NCBI GenBank assembly: GCA_021790055.1
Contig: JAJYIL010000229.1
Location: 1 to 5,583, forward strand
Length of the DNA: 5,583 nucleotides
From: Bacteroidota bacterium
GTDB lineage: Bacteria > Bacteroidota > Ignavibacteria > Ignavibacteriales > Ignavibacteriaceae
Direction of reading: 5' to 3'
Shown: in pieces, positions 1 to 5,583 of the stretch
Numbering within the stretch: position 1 is the stretch's first letter
Layout: every line of letters starts with the position of its first letter
Position numbers and translations under genes: made by a program
Notes under the pieces: generated by a model
What the model saw: the letters and a program-made list of their open reading frames with translations, nothing else
Told to the model about the DNA's origin: nothing
Database searches by the model: none

Positions 1-322
1 ACCTGTATAAATGATTTGTGCAAAGACCGTTATGCGCTGCCACAGATAGTGCAATAGATGGATCCACTTTAGCAAGCTCTTCAATTATGGTAACGAACTC
101 CGTGTAGCCTAACCCGGCGCCGCCGTATTCTTCAGGTATTAATATTCCGAGGAAACCAAGCCCGCCAAGCTGCTTCATTATTTCCATAGGAAATTGCTGC
201 GATTCATCAAATTCCATTACACGCGGGCGAATATTCTTCTCCGCGAATTCACGGATTGTATTCCTTATGATGACCTGATTTTCACTCAGTTCGGTAAGAT
301 ATGAGTTCTCTACTTCTTCCAT
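1..322 (-). CDS. Acyl-CoA dehydrogenase, N-terminal part (3' end beyond the window)
   Basis: The first 107 codons of an acyl-CoA dehydrogenase, a flavoenzyme that oxidises acyl-CoA to trans-2-enoyl-CoA and passes electrons to ETF. I translated it from the ATG at 322-320; it starts MEEVENSYLTELSENQ and stays open to the left edge. The visible part is the N-terminal helical domain. Residues 24-28 (REFAE) open the usual helix. Then come PMEIMKQLGGLGFLGI, PEEYGGAGLGY and EELAKVDPSIALSV, followed by AAHNGLCTNHLY, which resembles the short-chain/butyryl-CoA type (VHNSLCxNPI). The FAD-binding residues and the catalytic glutamate lie outside the window, so chain-length preference cannot be read. The start is supported by AAAGGA seven bases upstream. 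A 105-bp leader separates it from the MeaB gene, so it may be transcribed separately or as the end of the same operon. The family is near certain; the exact substrate is unknown. Confidence 0.93.
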   Translation of the reverse strand, partial: MEEVENSYLTELSENQVIIRNTIREFAEKNIRPRVMEFDESQQFPMEIMKQLGGLGFLGILIPEEYGGAGLGYTEFVTIIEELAKVDPSIALSVAAHNGLCTNHLYR

Positions 323-427
323 TGGGGTTTCCTTTCAGCTAAGATTTATATTTAGTTTGTAACTGATATAACTTATTTGGCATGGACAATCTTTTGGATT
401 TTCCTGCCTTAAATTTCTGTACGGAAA
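323..427 (-). other. 105-bp leader between the MeaB gene and the acyl-CoA dehydrogenase gene
   Basis: This is the largest gap between genes in the window. On the minus strand it is AT-rich and contains TATAAA (350-345) and TATATC (371-366) as possible -10-like elements, but neither has a convincing -35 at 16-18 bp. It ends in the Shine-Dalgarno of the next gene. An AATC/GATT pair around 388-400 could form only a four-base-pair stem, too weak to call a terminator. The length alone suggests a possible separate promoter for the dehydrogenase; the sequence does not prove one. Confidence 0.35.
330..335 (-). promoter_or_regulatory. Ribosome-binding site of the acyl-CoA dehydrogenase gene
   Basis: AAAGGA on the minus strand, seven bases before the ATG at 322. 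Good match and spacing to a Shine-Dalgarno sequence; it fixes the start of the gene at the left edge. Confidence 0.75.
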
Positions 428-1393
428 TTAAAGTTGATTTTTGAAATTGTCTATGATTTCATCAGCAATGTGATAGGGAGATAGACTCCCGAGTACAACT
501 TTTTCTAATGACGAATTTAAGGAATTTTTACCGGATTCATTCCAAAGCAAATCCCTTATCTTGTCTTCAACAATTTCTTTTATCCTAGCCTTAATCCGGA
601 ATTCCCTCCGTTCTAAAAGTTTATTTGAACTTTCAAGGAAATTCTTATGCCTCTTGATTTCATCAGCAATTTCTTTAATGCCCATATTCTCGCTTGCAAC
701 TGATGAAATAATATTCGGCATCCATGAATTAAAATTATGTTCTTTCATGATCAAAATTGTATTAAGAGCAGATATAGCCTGCTCGGCGCCGGGTCTGTCG
801 CTCTTATTTACAACGAAGAAATCTGCAATCTCCATCAATCCGGCTTTCATTGCTTGAACGGCATCGCCGGATTCCGGAACCAGGATAACAATAGTTGTAT
901 CAGCCGCCTTAGCTATATCAAGTTCCGATTGTCCCACTCCCACGGTTTCTAAAATTATATAATCAAAACCTGCAACATCAAGTATATCTGCCGCATCGTT
1001 AGCCTTTTTGCTCAAGCCACCGACACTGCCGCGGGTTGCCATGCTTCTTATAAATACACCTGAATCCTGACCAATTTCCGTCATTCTAATTCTGTCGCCA
1101 AGCAGTGCGCCGCCGGTAAAAGGGCTCGAAGGATCAACTGCAATTATTCCAACCTTCTTATTTTGCTTCCTGAAAAGCTTGGTCAATTGGTTGGTTATTG
1201 TACTTTTGCCTGCGCCCGGCGGTCCGGTAATGCCGATGCGGTATGCTTTACCGACATTCGCATAAACACTCTTAAGTAGTTCTGAAGAACTCGAATTGTT
1301 TGATTCAACAATTGAAATTGATCTGGCAACAGCTCGCCTGTCGTTCTTCAATAACTTTTCTATAAATAAGTTGTTTAATTGATCTTCTTTCAA
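428..1393 (-). CDS. meaB: MeaB/ArgK-type GTPase, methylmalonyl-CoA mutase chaperone
   Basis: A 321-residue G3E-family P-loop GTPase. In this family MeaB binds the B12-dependent methylmalonyl-CoA mutase, gates adenosylcobalamin loading and protects the enzyme from inactivation; older annotations call it ArgK or LAO/AO transport kinase. All GTPase motifs are present: Walker A GPPGAGKST (residues 57-65), DPSSPFTGGALLGDR (87-101) with switch-region residues, ETVGVGQSE (149-157) including the Walker B/G3 region, and the guanine-specificity motif NKSD (196-199). The N-terminal helix (LLKNDRRAVARSISIVE) and the C-terminal helical dimerisation arm are also typical, and the length is normal. The start is TTG at 1393-1391: the frame has no ATG, GTG or other TTG between it and the in-frame TAG at 1426-1424. 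No good Shine-Dalgarno precedes it. It lies 20 bp after the epimerase gene and just before an acyl-CoA dehydrogenase, fitting propionyl-CoA or branched-chain acyl-CoA breakdown. A closely related chaperone for another acyl-CoA mutase (isobutyryl- or ethylmalonyl-CoA) cannot be excluded. Confidence 0.95.
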   Translation of the reverse strand: MKEDQLNNLFIEKLLKNDRRAVARSISIVESNNSSSSELLKSVYANVGKAYRIGITGPPGAGKSTITNQLTKLFRKQNKKVGIIAVDPSSPFTGGALLGDRIRMTEIGQDSGVFIRSMATRGSVGGLSKKANDAADILDVAGFDYIILETVGVGQSELDIAKAADTTIVILVPESGDAVQAMKAGLMEIADFFVVNKSDRPGAEQAISALNTILIMKEHNFNSWMPNIISSVASENMGIKEIADEIKRHKNFLESSNKLLERREFRIKARIKEIVEDKIRDLLWNESGKNSLNSSLEKVVLGSLSPYHIADEIIDNFKNQL

Positions 1394-1413
1394 GGCAAAT
1401 TTGACTTTTAATA

Positions 1414-2331
1414 TTATGCAGTTCTAAAGAATTCCATTGTCTTCTTTAATCCTTCTTCAAGAGTTGTAGAAGGTTTCCACCCGAATTTTTTATAAAGCTT
1501 CTCTGAGGTTATAACGCTTCTCATTTGCTCGCCGGGTGCCGCCGGTCCGTGCTTTTCAACCTGCCCTTTTCCAGCAAATTTATTCAGCAAGCTATAAATT
1601 TCATTTACATTAGTTTCCTTGCCTGTGCCGATATTATAAATGTCGCTTTTCTCATCTTTCAGTGTAATAAGGTTGGCTTTAACAACGTCTCCGACAAAGA
1701 CGTAATCTCTCGTTTGCAAGCCGCTGCCGTTGATAACCGGTTGTTCACCTTTCAAAAGCTTGCTTGTAAAAATTGCAATAACTCCGGCTTCCCCAAACGG
1801 ATTTTGCCGCGGACCATATATATTAGCGTAACGAAGCACGGTATAATTTAATTTGTACTGAGCGTAATAAAAATACAAATATTTCTCAACCGCTAATTTA
1901 GAAATTCCATAAGGTGAAAGCGGGGAAGTAGTGTGGCTTTCATCGGCAGGATAGTAATTTTGTTCTCCATAAACTGCGCCTCCGGTCGAAGCAAACATAA
2001 ACTTCTTTACTCCCGTTTTAATACAGTTCTGTAAAAGATTAATTGTTCCGATGATATTTGTATTTGCATCAAATGCCGGATCTGCTACTGATCGCCTTAC
2101 ATCCATCTGGGCAGCATGATGATTTACCACATCAAATTTTTCTTTTTCAAATAAAGCCGATAAGTCTTTGTTAGTGATATCTTCTTTAATAAATTCTGCT
2201 TTTTGATTTATATTCTTTTCAAACCCGGTTGCAAGGTTATCCAGGATAAAAACTTGATGACCATCTTTAATGAATGCATCAACTACATGAGATGCTATAA
2301 AACCGGCTCCTCCGGTGACTAATATTTTCAA
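1414..2331 (-). CDS. NAD-dependent sugar-nucleotide epimerase (GalE-like, extended SDR)
   Basis: A 305-residue cytosolic enzyme of the extended short-chain dehydrogenase family, most like UDP-glucose/UDP-GlcNAc 4-epimerases, which invert C4 of a nucleotide sugar through an NAD-bound keto intermediate. The Rossmann dinucleotide motif GGAGFIA is at residues 7-13, with the ribose-binding aspartate D31 in ILDNLATG. The active site has S115/T116 (FASTGGAVYG), Y141 and K145 (YGISK). Further family marks are NIYGPRQNPFGEAGV (170-184), RDYVFVGDVV (208-217) and the substrate-domain segment PGEQMRS (266-272). It is shorter than E. coli GalE (338 residues) but normal for short bacterial and archaeal homologues. 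The start is TTG: the codon just upstream is TAG, the Rossmann strand begins at residue 2, and AAGGAG lies eight bases before. The TTG overlaps the nadD stop as TTGA. The sugar acted on cannot be decided; a dehydratase or a reductase of the same fold is less likely. Confidence 0.9.
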   Translation of the reverse strand: MKILVTGGAGFIASHVVDAFIKDGHQVFILDNLATGFEKNINQKAEFIKEDITNKDLSALFEKEKFDVVNHHAAQMDVRRSVADPAFDANTNIIGTINLLQNCIKTGVKKFMFASTGGAVYGEQNYYPADESHTTSPLSPYGISKLAVEKYLYFYYAQYKLNYTVLRYANIYGPRQNPFGEAGVIAIFTSKLLKGEQPVINGSGLQTRDYVFVGDVVKANLITLKDEKSDIYNIGTGKETNVNEIYSLLNKFAGKGQVEKHGPAAPGEQMRSVITSEKLYKKFGWKPSTTLEEGLKKTMEFFRTA

Positions 2332-2915
2332 CTATTTTTCTCCTTATATAAATTAAATCTGCAAATATATCCTTTTACCAAAGGCGGGACAAGAAAATCC
2401 AACGGCAGATTGCTCGCAGTGCGCTTCCTTATTTCGCTTGAGCTGATCTCTATAGCAGGCGTATTTACAAAAATAGCCGAACGAAAGAATTTATCTTTCT
2501 TTGCCGGTACTTTTGATATGCTTCGCTTAAGCACAACTAATTTAGCAAGCTTAAGGATTTCGTCAGGCTCTTTCCAGGTATCGAAATCCAGGATGTTATC
2601 GTATCCGATTATTAACTCTATCTTCATGTATTCTTTTTTCAACTGGCGTAGAGTATCAATAGTGTATGAAATCGTTTTACTCTTTAATTCAATGTCAGAA
2701 TAATCAAAGTAGGGAATGCCTTTGATAGCGAGCTTAATCATTTGAAGACGGTGCCGGGCTTCGAGGCTTTTTATTTCTACCTTATGCGGTGAAATGAATG
2801 CAGGAATGAAAATTATTTTATCAAGTCCTCTTATTTCTCTGACAGCCTGGGCTGTAATTAAATGTCCTAAATGGATGGGGTCGAAAGTTCCCCCAAAGAT
2901 TCCGACCGGCTTCAT
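2328..2915 (-). CDS. nadD: Nicotinate-nucleotide adenylyltransferase
   Basis: A 195-residue NadD, which joins nicotinate mononucleotide and ATP to nicotinate adenine dinucleotide, the second-last step of NAD synthesis. The nucleotidyltransferase fold begins at once with the HxGH signature GGTFDPIHLGH (residues 8-18; H15 and H18 bind ATP phosphates). PHK at 43-45, the SYTIDTL segment (83-89) typical of NadD, IGYDN (103-107) with W114 in the substrate pocket, and the C-terminal SSSEIR (158-163, the ISSTxIR motif) are all present. The length is normal for the family. The ATG at 2915 overlaps the stop of the upstream gene as ATGA and has AAGGAG eight bases before it, inside a perfect palindrome. 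Translational coupling to both neighbours is likely. The gene shows no defect. Confidence 0.96.
   Translation of the reverse strand: MKPVGIFGGTFDPIHLGHLITAQAVREIRGLDKIIFIPAFISPHKVEIKSLEARHRLQMIKLAIKGIPYFDYSDIELKSKTISYTIDTLRQLKKEYMKIELIIGYDNILDFDTWKEPDEILKLAKLVVLKRSISKVPAKKDKFFRSAIFVNTPAIEISSSEIRKRTASNLPLDFLVPPLVKGYICRFNLYKEKNS
2340..2345 (-). promoter_or_regulatory. Ribosome-binding site that fixes the TTG start of the epimerase
   Basis: AAGGAG on the minus strand, eight bases before the TTG at 2331 and inside the end of nadD. It is a near-perfect Shine-Dalgarno at good distance, and it supports the TTG start, the only one possible since TAG directly precedes it in frame. Confidence 0.85.
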
Positions 2916-3607
2916 TTAAGGAGCTCCTTGTACTCGATAAACAAATTTGTAAACCTTTCGTGAACAGCCTGGCTGCAGTATGAAAGGCTTTCTTTCCTGG
3001 AGAGCTCGACATAAAGATTTCTAAAATCTTCAATTTTACTTATCGACATAAAATTGCCCATTACGTGCAGGTAATTCTCATGCTTACTCACCTTCGAAAG
3101 GAGATGATCGTAGTTTAACTCATCCCAAGCGATGTCAAGAAACAGGTCTTGGTTAAAAGAATTAAATCCTATAAAGGCTATGTTGTGGCTTCCTGCTTTC
3201 CCGATTACGATCGCTTCATCTTCAATGGCAAGCAAGTCAAAAGCCTTTTGTATGTCGTTCTTTGTATAACCGATAGAGTTTGAGAATATTAAAAGATTGT
3301 TTGTACTCATTCCGAAATATCTATCGGACATCATCTTAAGAAATTCCGGCTTGTTGCCGGTATTCCCGAATAGGATTTCCGCATTTCCTCCGAGTATTTC
3401 TCCGGGAATAAATTCTTTATCCTTCTCGTCAAAGCAAAATACTAAGTTTAAGCTGCCGGTCTGTTCCAATATTTCCTTATGGTTCATTAAGAGAGATGAA
3501 AAAAGCGAATGTGAATAATCGATATTAAAACATTCGAATTTTGATATTAATTCTTTATTATATATAGTTGAAACTGCTAATAAGAAAATGGTAGAGTTAG
3601 ATTTCAT
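2912..3607 (-). CDS. Degenerate DUF2064/TIGR04282-like GT-A fold protein, function unknown
   Basis: A 231-residue soluble protein that I do not recognise by name. Its second half follows the layout of DUF2064 (TIGR04282, glycosyltransferase-A fold, related to CofC-type nucleotidyltransferases). NNLLIFSNSIGYTKNDIQKAF (103-123) lies where the family has the strand and loop xxVLIGSDSPDLPxxxIxxAF. VIGKAGSHNIAFIGF (134-148) matches VIGPAxDGGYYLIGL, and LFLDIAW (155-161) matches the LFxxIxW segment. A closing segment MSISKIEDF (187-195) sits where DVDTPEDL normally is. The length also agrees. The key acidic residues are missing: SDSP reads SNSI, DGG reads GSH, and the N-terminal nucleotide-binding PGxVKTRL is not seen. 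If the homology holds, it is probably inactive or altered in chemistry. It starts at ATG, three bases after the PrsW stop, without a good Shine-Dalgarno at normal distance, so translation may depend on the upstream gene. It ends as ATGA with nadD. The gene is real; the family call is from memory of the motif order. Confidence 0.72.
   Translation of the reverse strand: MKSNSTIFLLAVSTIYNKELISKFECFNIDYSHSLFSSLLMNHKEILEQTGSLNLVFCFDEKDKEFIPGEILGGNAEILFGNTGNKPEFLKMMSDRYFGMSTNNLLIFSNSIGYTKNDIQKAFDLLAIEDEAIVIGKAGSHNIAFIGFNSFNQDLFLDIAWDELNYDHLLSKVSKHENYLHVMGNFMSISKIEDFRNLYVELSRKESLSYCSQAVHERFTNLFIEYKELLK
2918..2929 (-). promoter_or_regulatory. Palindromic Shine-Dalgarno region of nadD
   Basis: The ribosome-binding site AAGGAG (2929-2924) is followed directly by its own complement CTCCTT, giving the 12-bp perfect palindrome AAGGAGCTCCTT just before the nadD ATG. 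It also encodes the last Lys-Glu-Leu-Leu codons of the upstream protein. A small hairpin AAGG-AGCT-CCTT could cover the Shine-Dalgarno; ribosomes ending translation of the upstream gene would open it. Confidence 0.7.
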
Positions 3608-3610
3608 GGG

Positions 3611-4579
3611 CTAATTTGTTTGCCTTTGAGCTAGCAGGTTTTGAATGAATGCTCTGTAATACTCTACATCGTTCTCATAGAAAGTCCTGCTTGAGCCGAA
3701 AGAATTTTTAAGTTCCATTTTTCTAAATGCTAAAGTTGTTGCCGCCCTAATATATAACTTCCTAATGCTTTCATCAACCCAGCCGAATTTATTTCGCCTG
3801 GATGAGTTTAATATTTCCAGGTGCTCTACCGGGATTAATCCGCTCGTTACTTCTTCAAGCAGCTCACGGTATATAATTCTCTTCTCACTTAGAACTGCAA
3901 TTGAAAAAGCTGTAATGAAGATAATTACTGTAAAGAACATGAAGACAAATCCTATCAAAGTTGTCGACTCAAAGCTAACGGTAAAGTTCCATGCGAAATG
4001 AATAAACATTGCCGTTATCCATCCGAGAATGGGAAGTGAGATTTTAAGAGCAGCATTTTTAAATTTTGAATAACCGATCAATGCACCGAAAGTTGCAGTT
4101 GCAACGCAATGCATGATGCCTGAGAAAAGCGTCCTAATAATTACAATAGTAATCCATTCCTTCATCGTAGTTCCGAAGGCGATAAAGTATAAAAAGTTTT
4201 CAGTCATGCCGAAGCCGAGACCAATAGCTCCTCCATAAACAATTCCATCGGTCATGTTGTCAAATTTTTTGTTTGTATAAGTCAGCAGCAAGAAAATTCC
4301 TTTAGTGGTTTCCTCGACAAGCGGCGCAATCAGGATAGCTTGCGTATGTTCCAATTGAGATTGACTTTGTATGAAGAACGACAAAATAGTCCCAATTATA
4401 CTGCTTCCAATAATGGCAAAGAATATTGCACCGAGCGCCCCCCATAAATAATTAAGAAGTACAAGACTAAACGGCTCTCTATCGTATCTGTCAAATCTCC
4501 AGATCAATATCAGGTAGATTAGCATTGGTAAAATTGCTGCTGCTGCGGACGCGATGTAAATCATTTCTCGTTGACCCAT
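3611..4579 (-). CDS. PrsW-family intramembrane metalloprotease-like protein
   Basis: A membrane protein of up to 322 residues of the PrsW family, which is related to CPBP/Abi proteases. The model PrsW of Bacillus cuts the anti-sigma factor RsiW; the target here is unknown. About seven to eight hydrophobic segments span residues 6-28, 38-70, 81-100, 112-135, 142-166, 180-202 and 205-230. Family motifs are visible: DRYDREP (30-36) after the first helix, EETTK (89-93, the EExxK motif), MTENFLY (125-131), H157 in MHCVATATFG, and HFAWN (194-198). So the proposed catalytic and metal-binding residues are kept. Residues 230-322 are a soluble tail (SGLIPVEHLEIL, AATTLAFRKMEL) of a kind common in the family. 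The start at 4579 overlaps the permease gene by 19 nt; an ATG at 4564 (residue 6) would overlap by 4 nt as ATGA and is equally plausible. Joint operon placement with an ABC permease suggests a cell-envelope role. Confidence 0.88.
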   Translation of the reverse strand: MGQREMIYIASAAAAILPMLIYLILIWRFDRYDREPFSLVLLNYLWGALGAIFFAIIGSSIIGTILSFFIQSQSQLEHTQAILIAPLVEETTKGIFLLLTYTNKKFDNMTDGIVYGGAIGLGFGMTENFLYFIAFGTTMKEWITIVIIRTLFSGIMHCVATATFGALIGYSKFKNAALKISLPILGWITAMFIHFAWNFTVSFESTTLIGFVFMFFTVIIFITAFSIAVLSEKRIIYRELLEEVTSGLIPVEHLEILNSSRRNKFGWVDESIRKLYIRAATTLAFRKMELKNSFGSSRTFYENDVEYYRAFIQNLLAQRQTN

Positions 4580-5583
4580 TCAATCAATTCTTTAATCGAC
4601 GGTCTCCTTCCGTAAGAAAGAATTCCAATCCTAAAAATTTTTGCCGCGATTGAAACTGAAAGATATATTGATGCAATCATTAAAACGGATGATACAACTA
4701 CTTCCCATAACGGTACTGGTCCGATGTTAAATCTAAGGATCATTATCGCCGGGATAGTAAATGGAATATAAGAAAGCGCATGGACAAGAACCGAGTCGGG
4801 GTTTTCAATTGCCGGCACCGCAACTACTATCGGCAAAATAATAACCATACTTAAATAGCTTGTAATTTGCTGCGCCTCCTGTTCTGTATTAACAATGGAA
4901 CCGACACCGACAAATATGGAAGTATAAAAAATAAATCCCAATGCGAAATAGTACATTACGGGGATAATATTATTGAATGCTTCAGCGGGAACTGCAGATG
5001 TACCTACAAGCGCAGCCCCAATCATCAGCCAGATTAGCACTTGCGTAAGGCCTAAGGAACTTAAGCCTAAAACCTTACCGGCTAATAATTCATCCGGTGT
5101 GCAACTTGAAACAAGAATCTCGATTAGTCTATTGGATTTTTCTTCGACAAGACTTCTAATCAGCATACCTCCCGAAGAGAGAATCATCATCATTAATAAA
5201 AGAATAAAAATGAAAGATGTAAAAAAGAGATAAAGAAAATCAGATTTCTCTTCTCCTCCGCCTTTCTGAATTTTAATAGGCGTAACCTGAATGTTGCTCG
5301 AAATATAATTCATAATAGAAGGATTGATCTTTTCATTCCGTAGTACTATTTCAATTCTTGCATCATTAAATGCTATTTCAAACTTGCTTAAATTTTTTAA
5401 ATTGCCGGTATTCTGGCTGCGATATTCAACCTTTGCGGAATCTGTTCCGCCATTAGTAATGTACAAGTAACCATCGACCTTGCCGGATAAAGTATAGGCA
5501 TCCGCAGTTTGTTTCATTGCGGTTAGGCTTTCATTCTTATTAAAAAGATTTACTATAATGAAATTGGGCTGTTTATCCTCAGA
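4561..5583 (-). CDS. ABC-2 (NatB-type) export permease, C-terminal part (5' end beyond the window)
   Basis: The last 340 codons of the membrane subunit of an ABC exporter. The frame is open to the right edge: the 22 codons before the first in-window ATG (5517) read SEDKQPNFIIVNLFNKNESL and then TA without a stop, so that ATG is internal. Fragment residues 1 to about 112 are the large extracytoplasmic domain that NatB-type permeases carry between helices 1 and 2. Membrane segments follow at about 116-142, 176-196, 208-230, 243-260, 265-285 and 292-316. The hallmark cytoplasmic coupling motif EEKSNRLIEILVSS (147-160), followed by DELLAGKVLG (164-173), marks the family. The tail AKIFRIGILSYGRRPSIKEL is also typical. 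The missing part should be roughly 70-100 residues with the first helix, and the ATPase gene is probably just upstream, outside the window. The natural substrate (sodium, drug, peptide) cannot be deduced. Confidence 0.92.
   Translation of the reverse strand, partial: SEDKQPNFIIVNLFNKNESLTAMKQTADAYTLSGKVDGYLYITNGGTDSAKVEYRSQNTGNLKNLSKFEIAFNDARIEIVLRNEKINPSIMNYISSNIQVTPIKIQKGGGEEKSDFLYLFFTSFIFILLLMMMILSSGGMLIRSLVEEKSNRLIEILVSSCTPDELLAGKVLGLSSLGLTQVLIWLMIGAALVGTSAVPAEAFNNIIPVMYYFALGFIFYTSIFVGVGSIVNTEQEAQQITSYLSMVIILPIVVAVPAIENPDSVLVHALSYIPFTIPAIMILRFNIGPVPLWEVVVSSVLMIASIYLSVSIAAKIFRIGILSYGRRPSIKELIEWVNEK

Noticed and set aside
345..371. TATAAA and TATATC as promoter -10 boxes for the acyl-CoA dehydrogenase gene
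   Set aside because: No matching -35 or Bacteroidota-type -33 TTTG at the right spacing; such words are common by chance in AT-rich DNA.
384..404. Possible terminator stem (AATC/GATT) after the MeaB gene
   Set aside because: Only four A/T-rich base pairs, no GC-rich stem; not enough for a rho-independent terminator.
1525..1851. 108-codon open frame on the plus strand, opposite the epimerase gene
   Set aside because: Antisense to a clear SDR epimerase; its protein has no family character. The same holds for the plus-strand frames opposite the MeaB, nadD, PrsW and permease genes.
2821..3033. 70-codon open frame on the minus strand across the junction of nadD and the DUF2064-like gene
   Set aside because: It lies out of frame over two well-supported genes and shows no recognisable domain or ribosome-binding site of its own.
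5515..5517. ATG at 5517 as the start of the permease
   Set aside because: The frame stays open upstream to the window edge, and the extracytoplasmic domain would be cut and lack the first helix; the true start is outside the window.
1..5583. RNA genes, insertion sequences, CRISPR arrays, attachment sites
   Set aside because: No tRNA or rRNA sequence, transposase-like coding, repeated spacer pattern or long direct or inverted repeats were seen; nearly all bases are in protein genes.

Overview
The window comes from an AT-rich bacterial genome (by eye around 40% GC). All seven protein genes are on the minus strand, so transcription runs from the right edge (5583) to the left edge (1). The best guess for the source is an Ignavibacteria/Chlorobi-type member of the FCB group, possibly an uncultured one. 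This rests on the character of the acyl-CoA dehydrogenase, MeaB and PrsW-like proteins, on the AT richness, and on clear AAGGAG ribosome-binding sites, which most Bacteroidia and Flavobacteriia lack. The assignment is an inference from protein character, not from a marker gene, and is only moderately sure.

In order of transcription the genes are: (1) the C-terminal 340 residues of an ABC-2/NatB-type export permease, whose 5' end lies outside the window; (2) a PrsW-family intramembrane protease-like protein; (3) a 231-residue protein that looks like a degenerate DUF2064/TIGR04282 glycosyltransferase-A fold protein; (4) nadD, nicotinate-nucleotide adenylyltransferase; (5) an NAD-dependent sugar epimerase of the extended SDR (GalE-like) family; (6) a MeaB/ArgK-type P-loop GTPase, the chaperone of methylmalonyl-CoA mutase; (7) the first 107 codons of an acyl-CoA dehydrogenase, which runs off the left edge.

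Genes 1 to 6 are packed like one operon. Junctions are overlaps of 19 (or 4), 4 and 4 nt and gaps of 3 and 20 nt. Only gene 7 has a real leader (105 bp) and may have its own promoter. The operon is functionally mixed: membrane export and proteolysis first, then NAD synthesis and sugar-nucleotide chemistry, then acyl-CoA metabolism. MeaB beside an acyl-CoA dehydrogenase fits propionyl-CoA, branched-chain or fatty-acid breakdown, although no mutase gene is in view.

There are no RNA genes, mobile elements, CRISPR arrays or long repeats that I can support. Most of the window is ordinary core metabolism. The points worth a second look are the degenerate DUF2064-like protein, the self-complementary Shine-Dalgarno at nadD, the forced TTG start of the epimerase, and the in-frame TAG-CCC-ATG junction after the PrsW gene.
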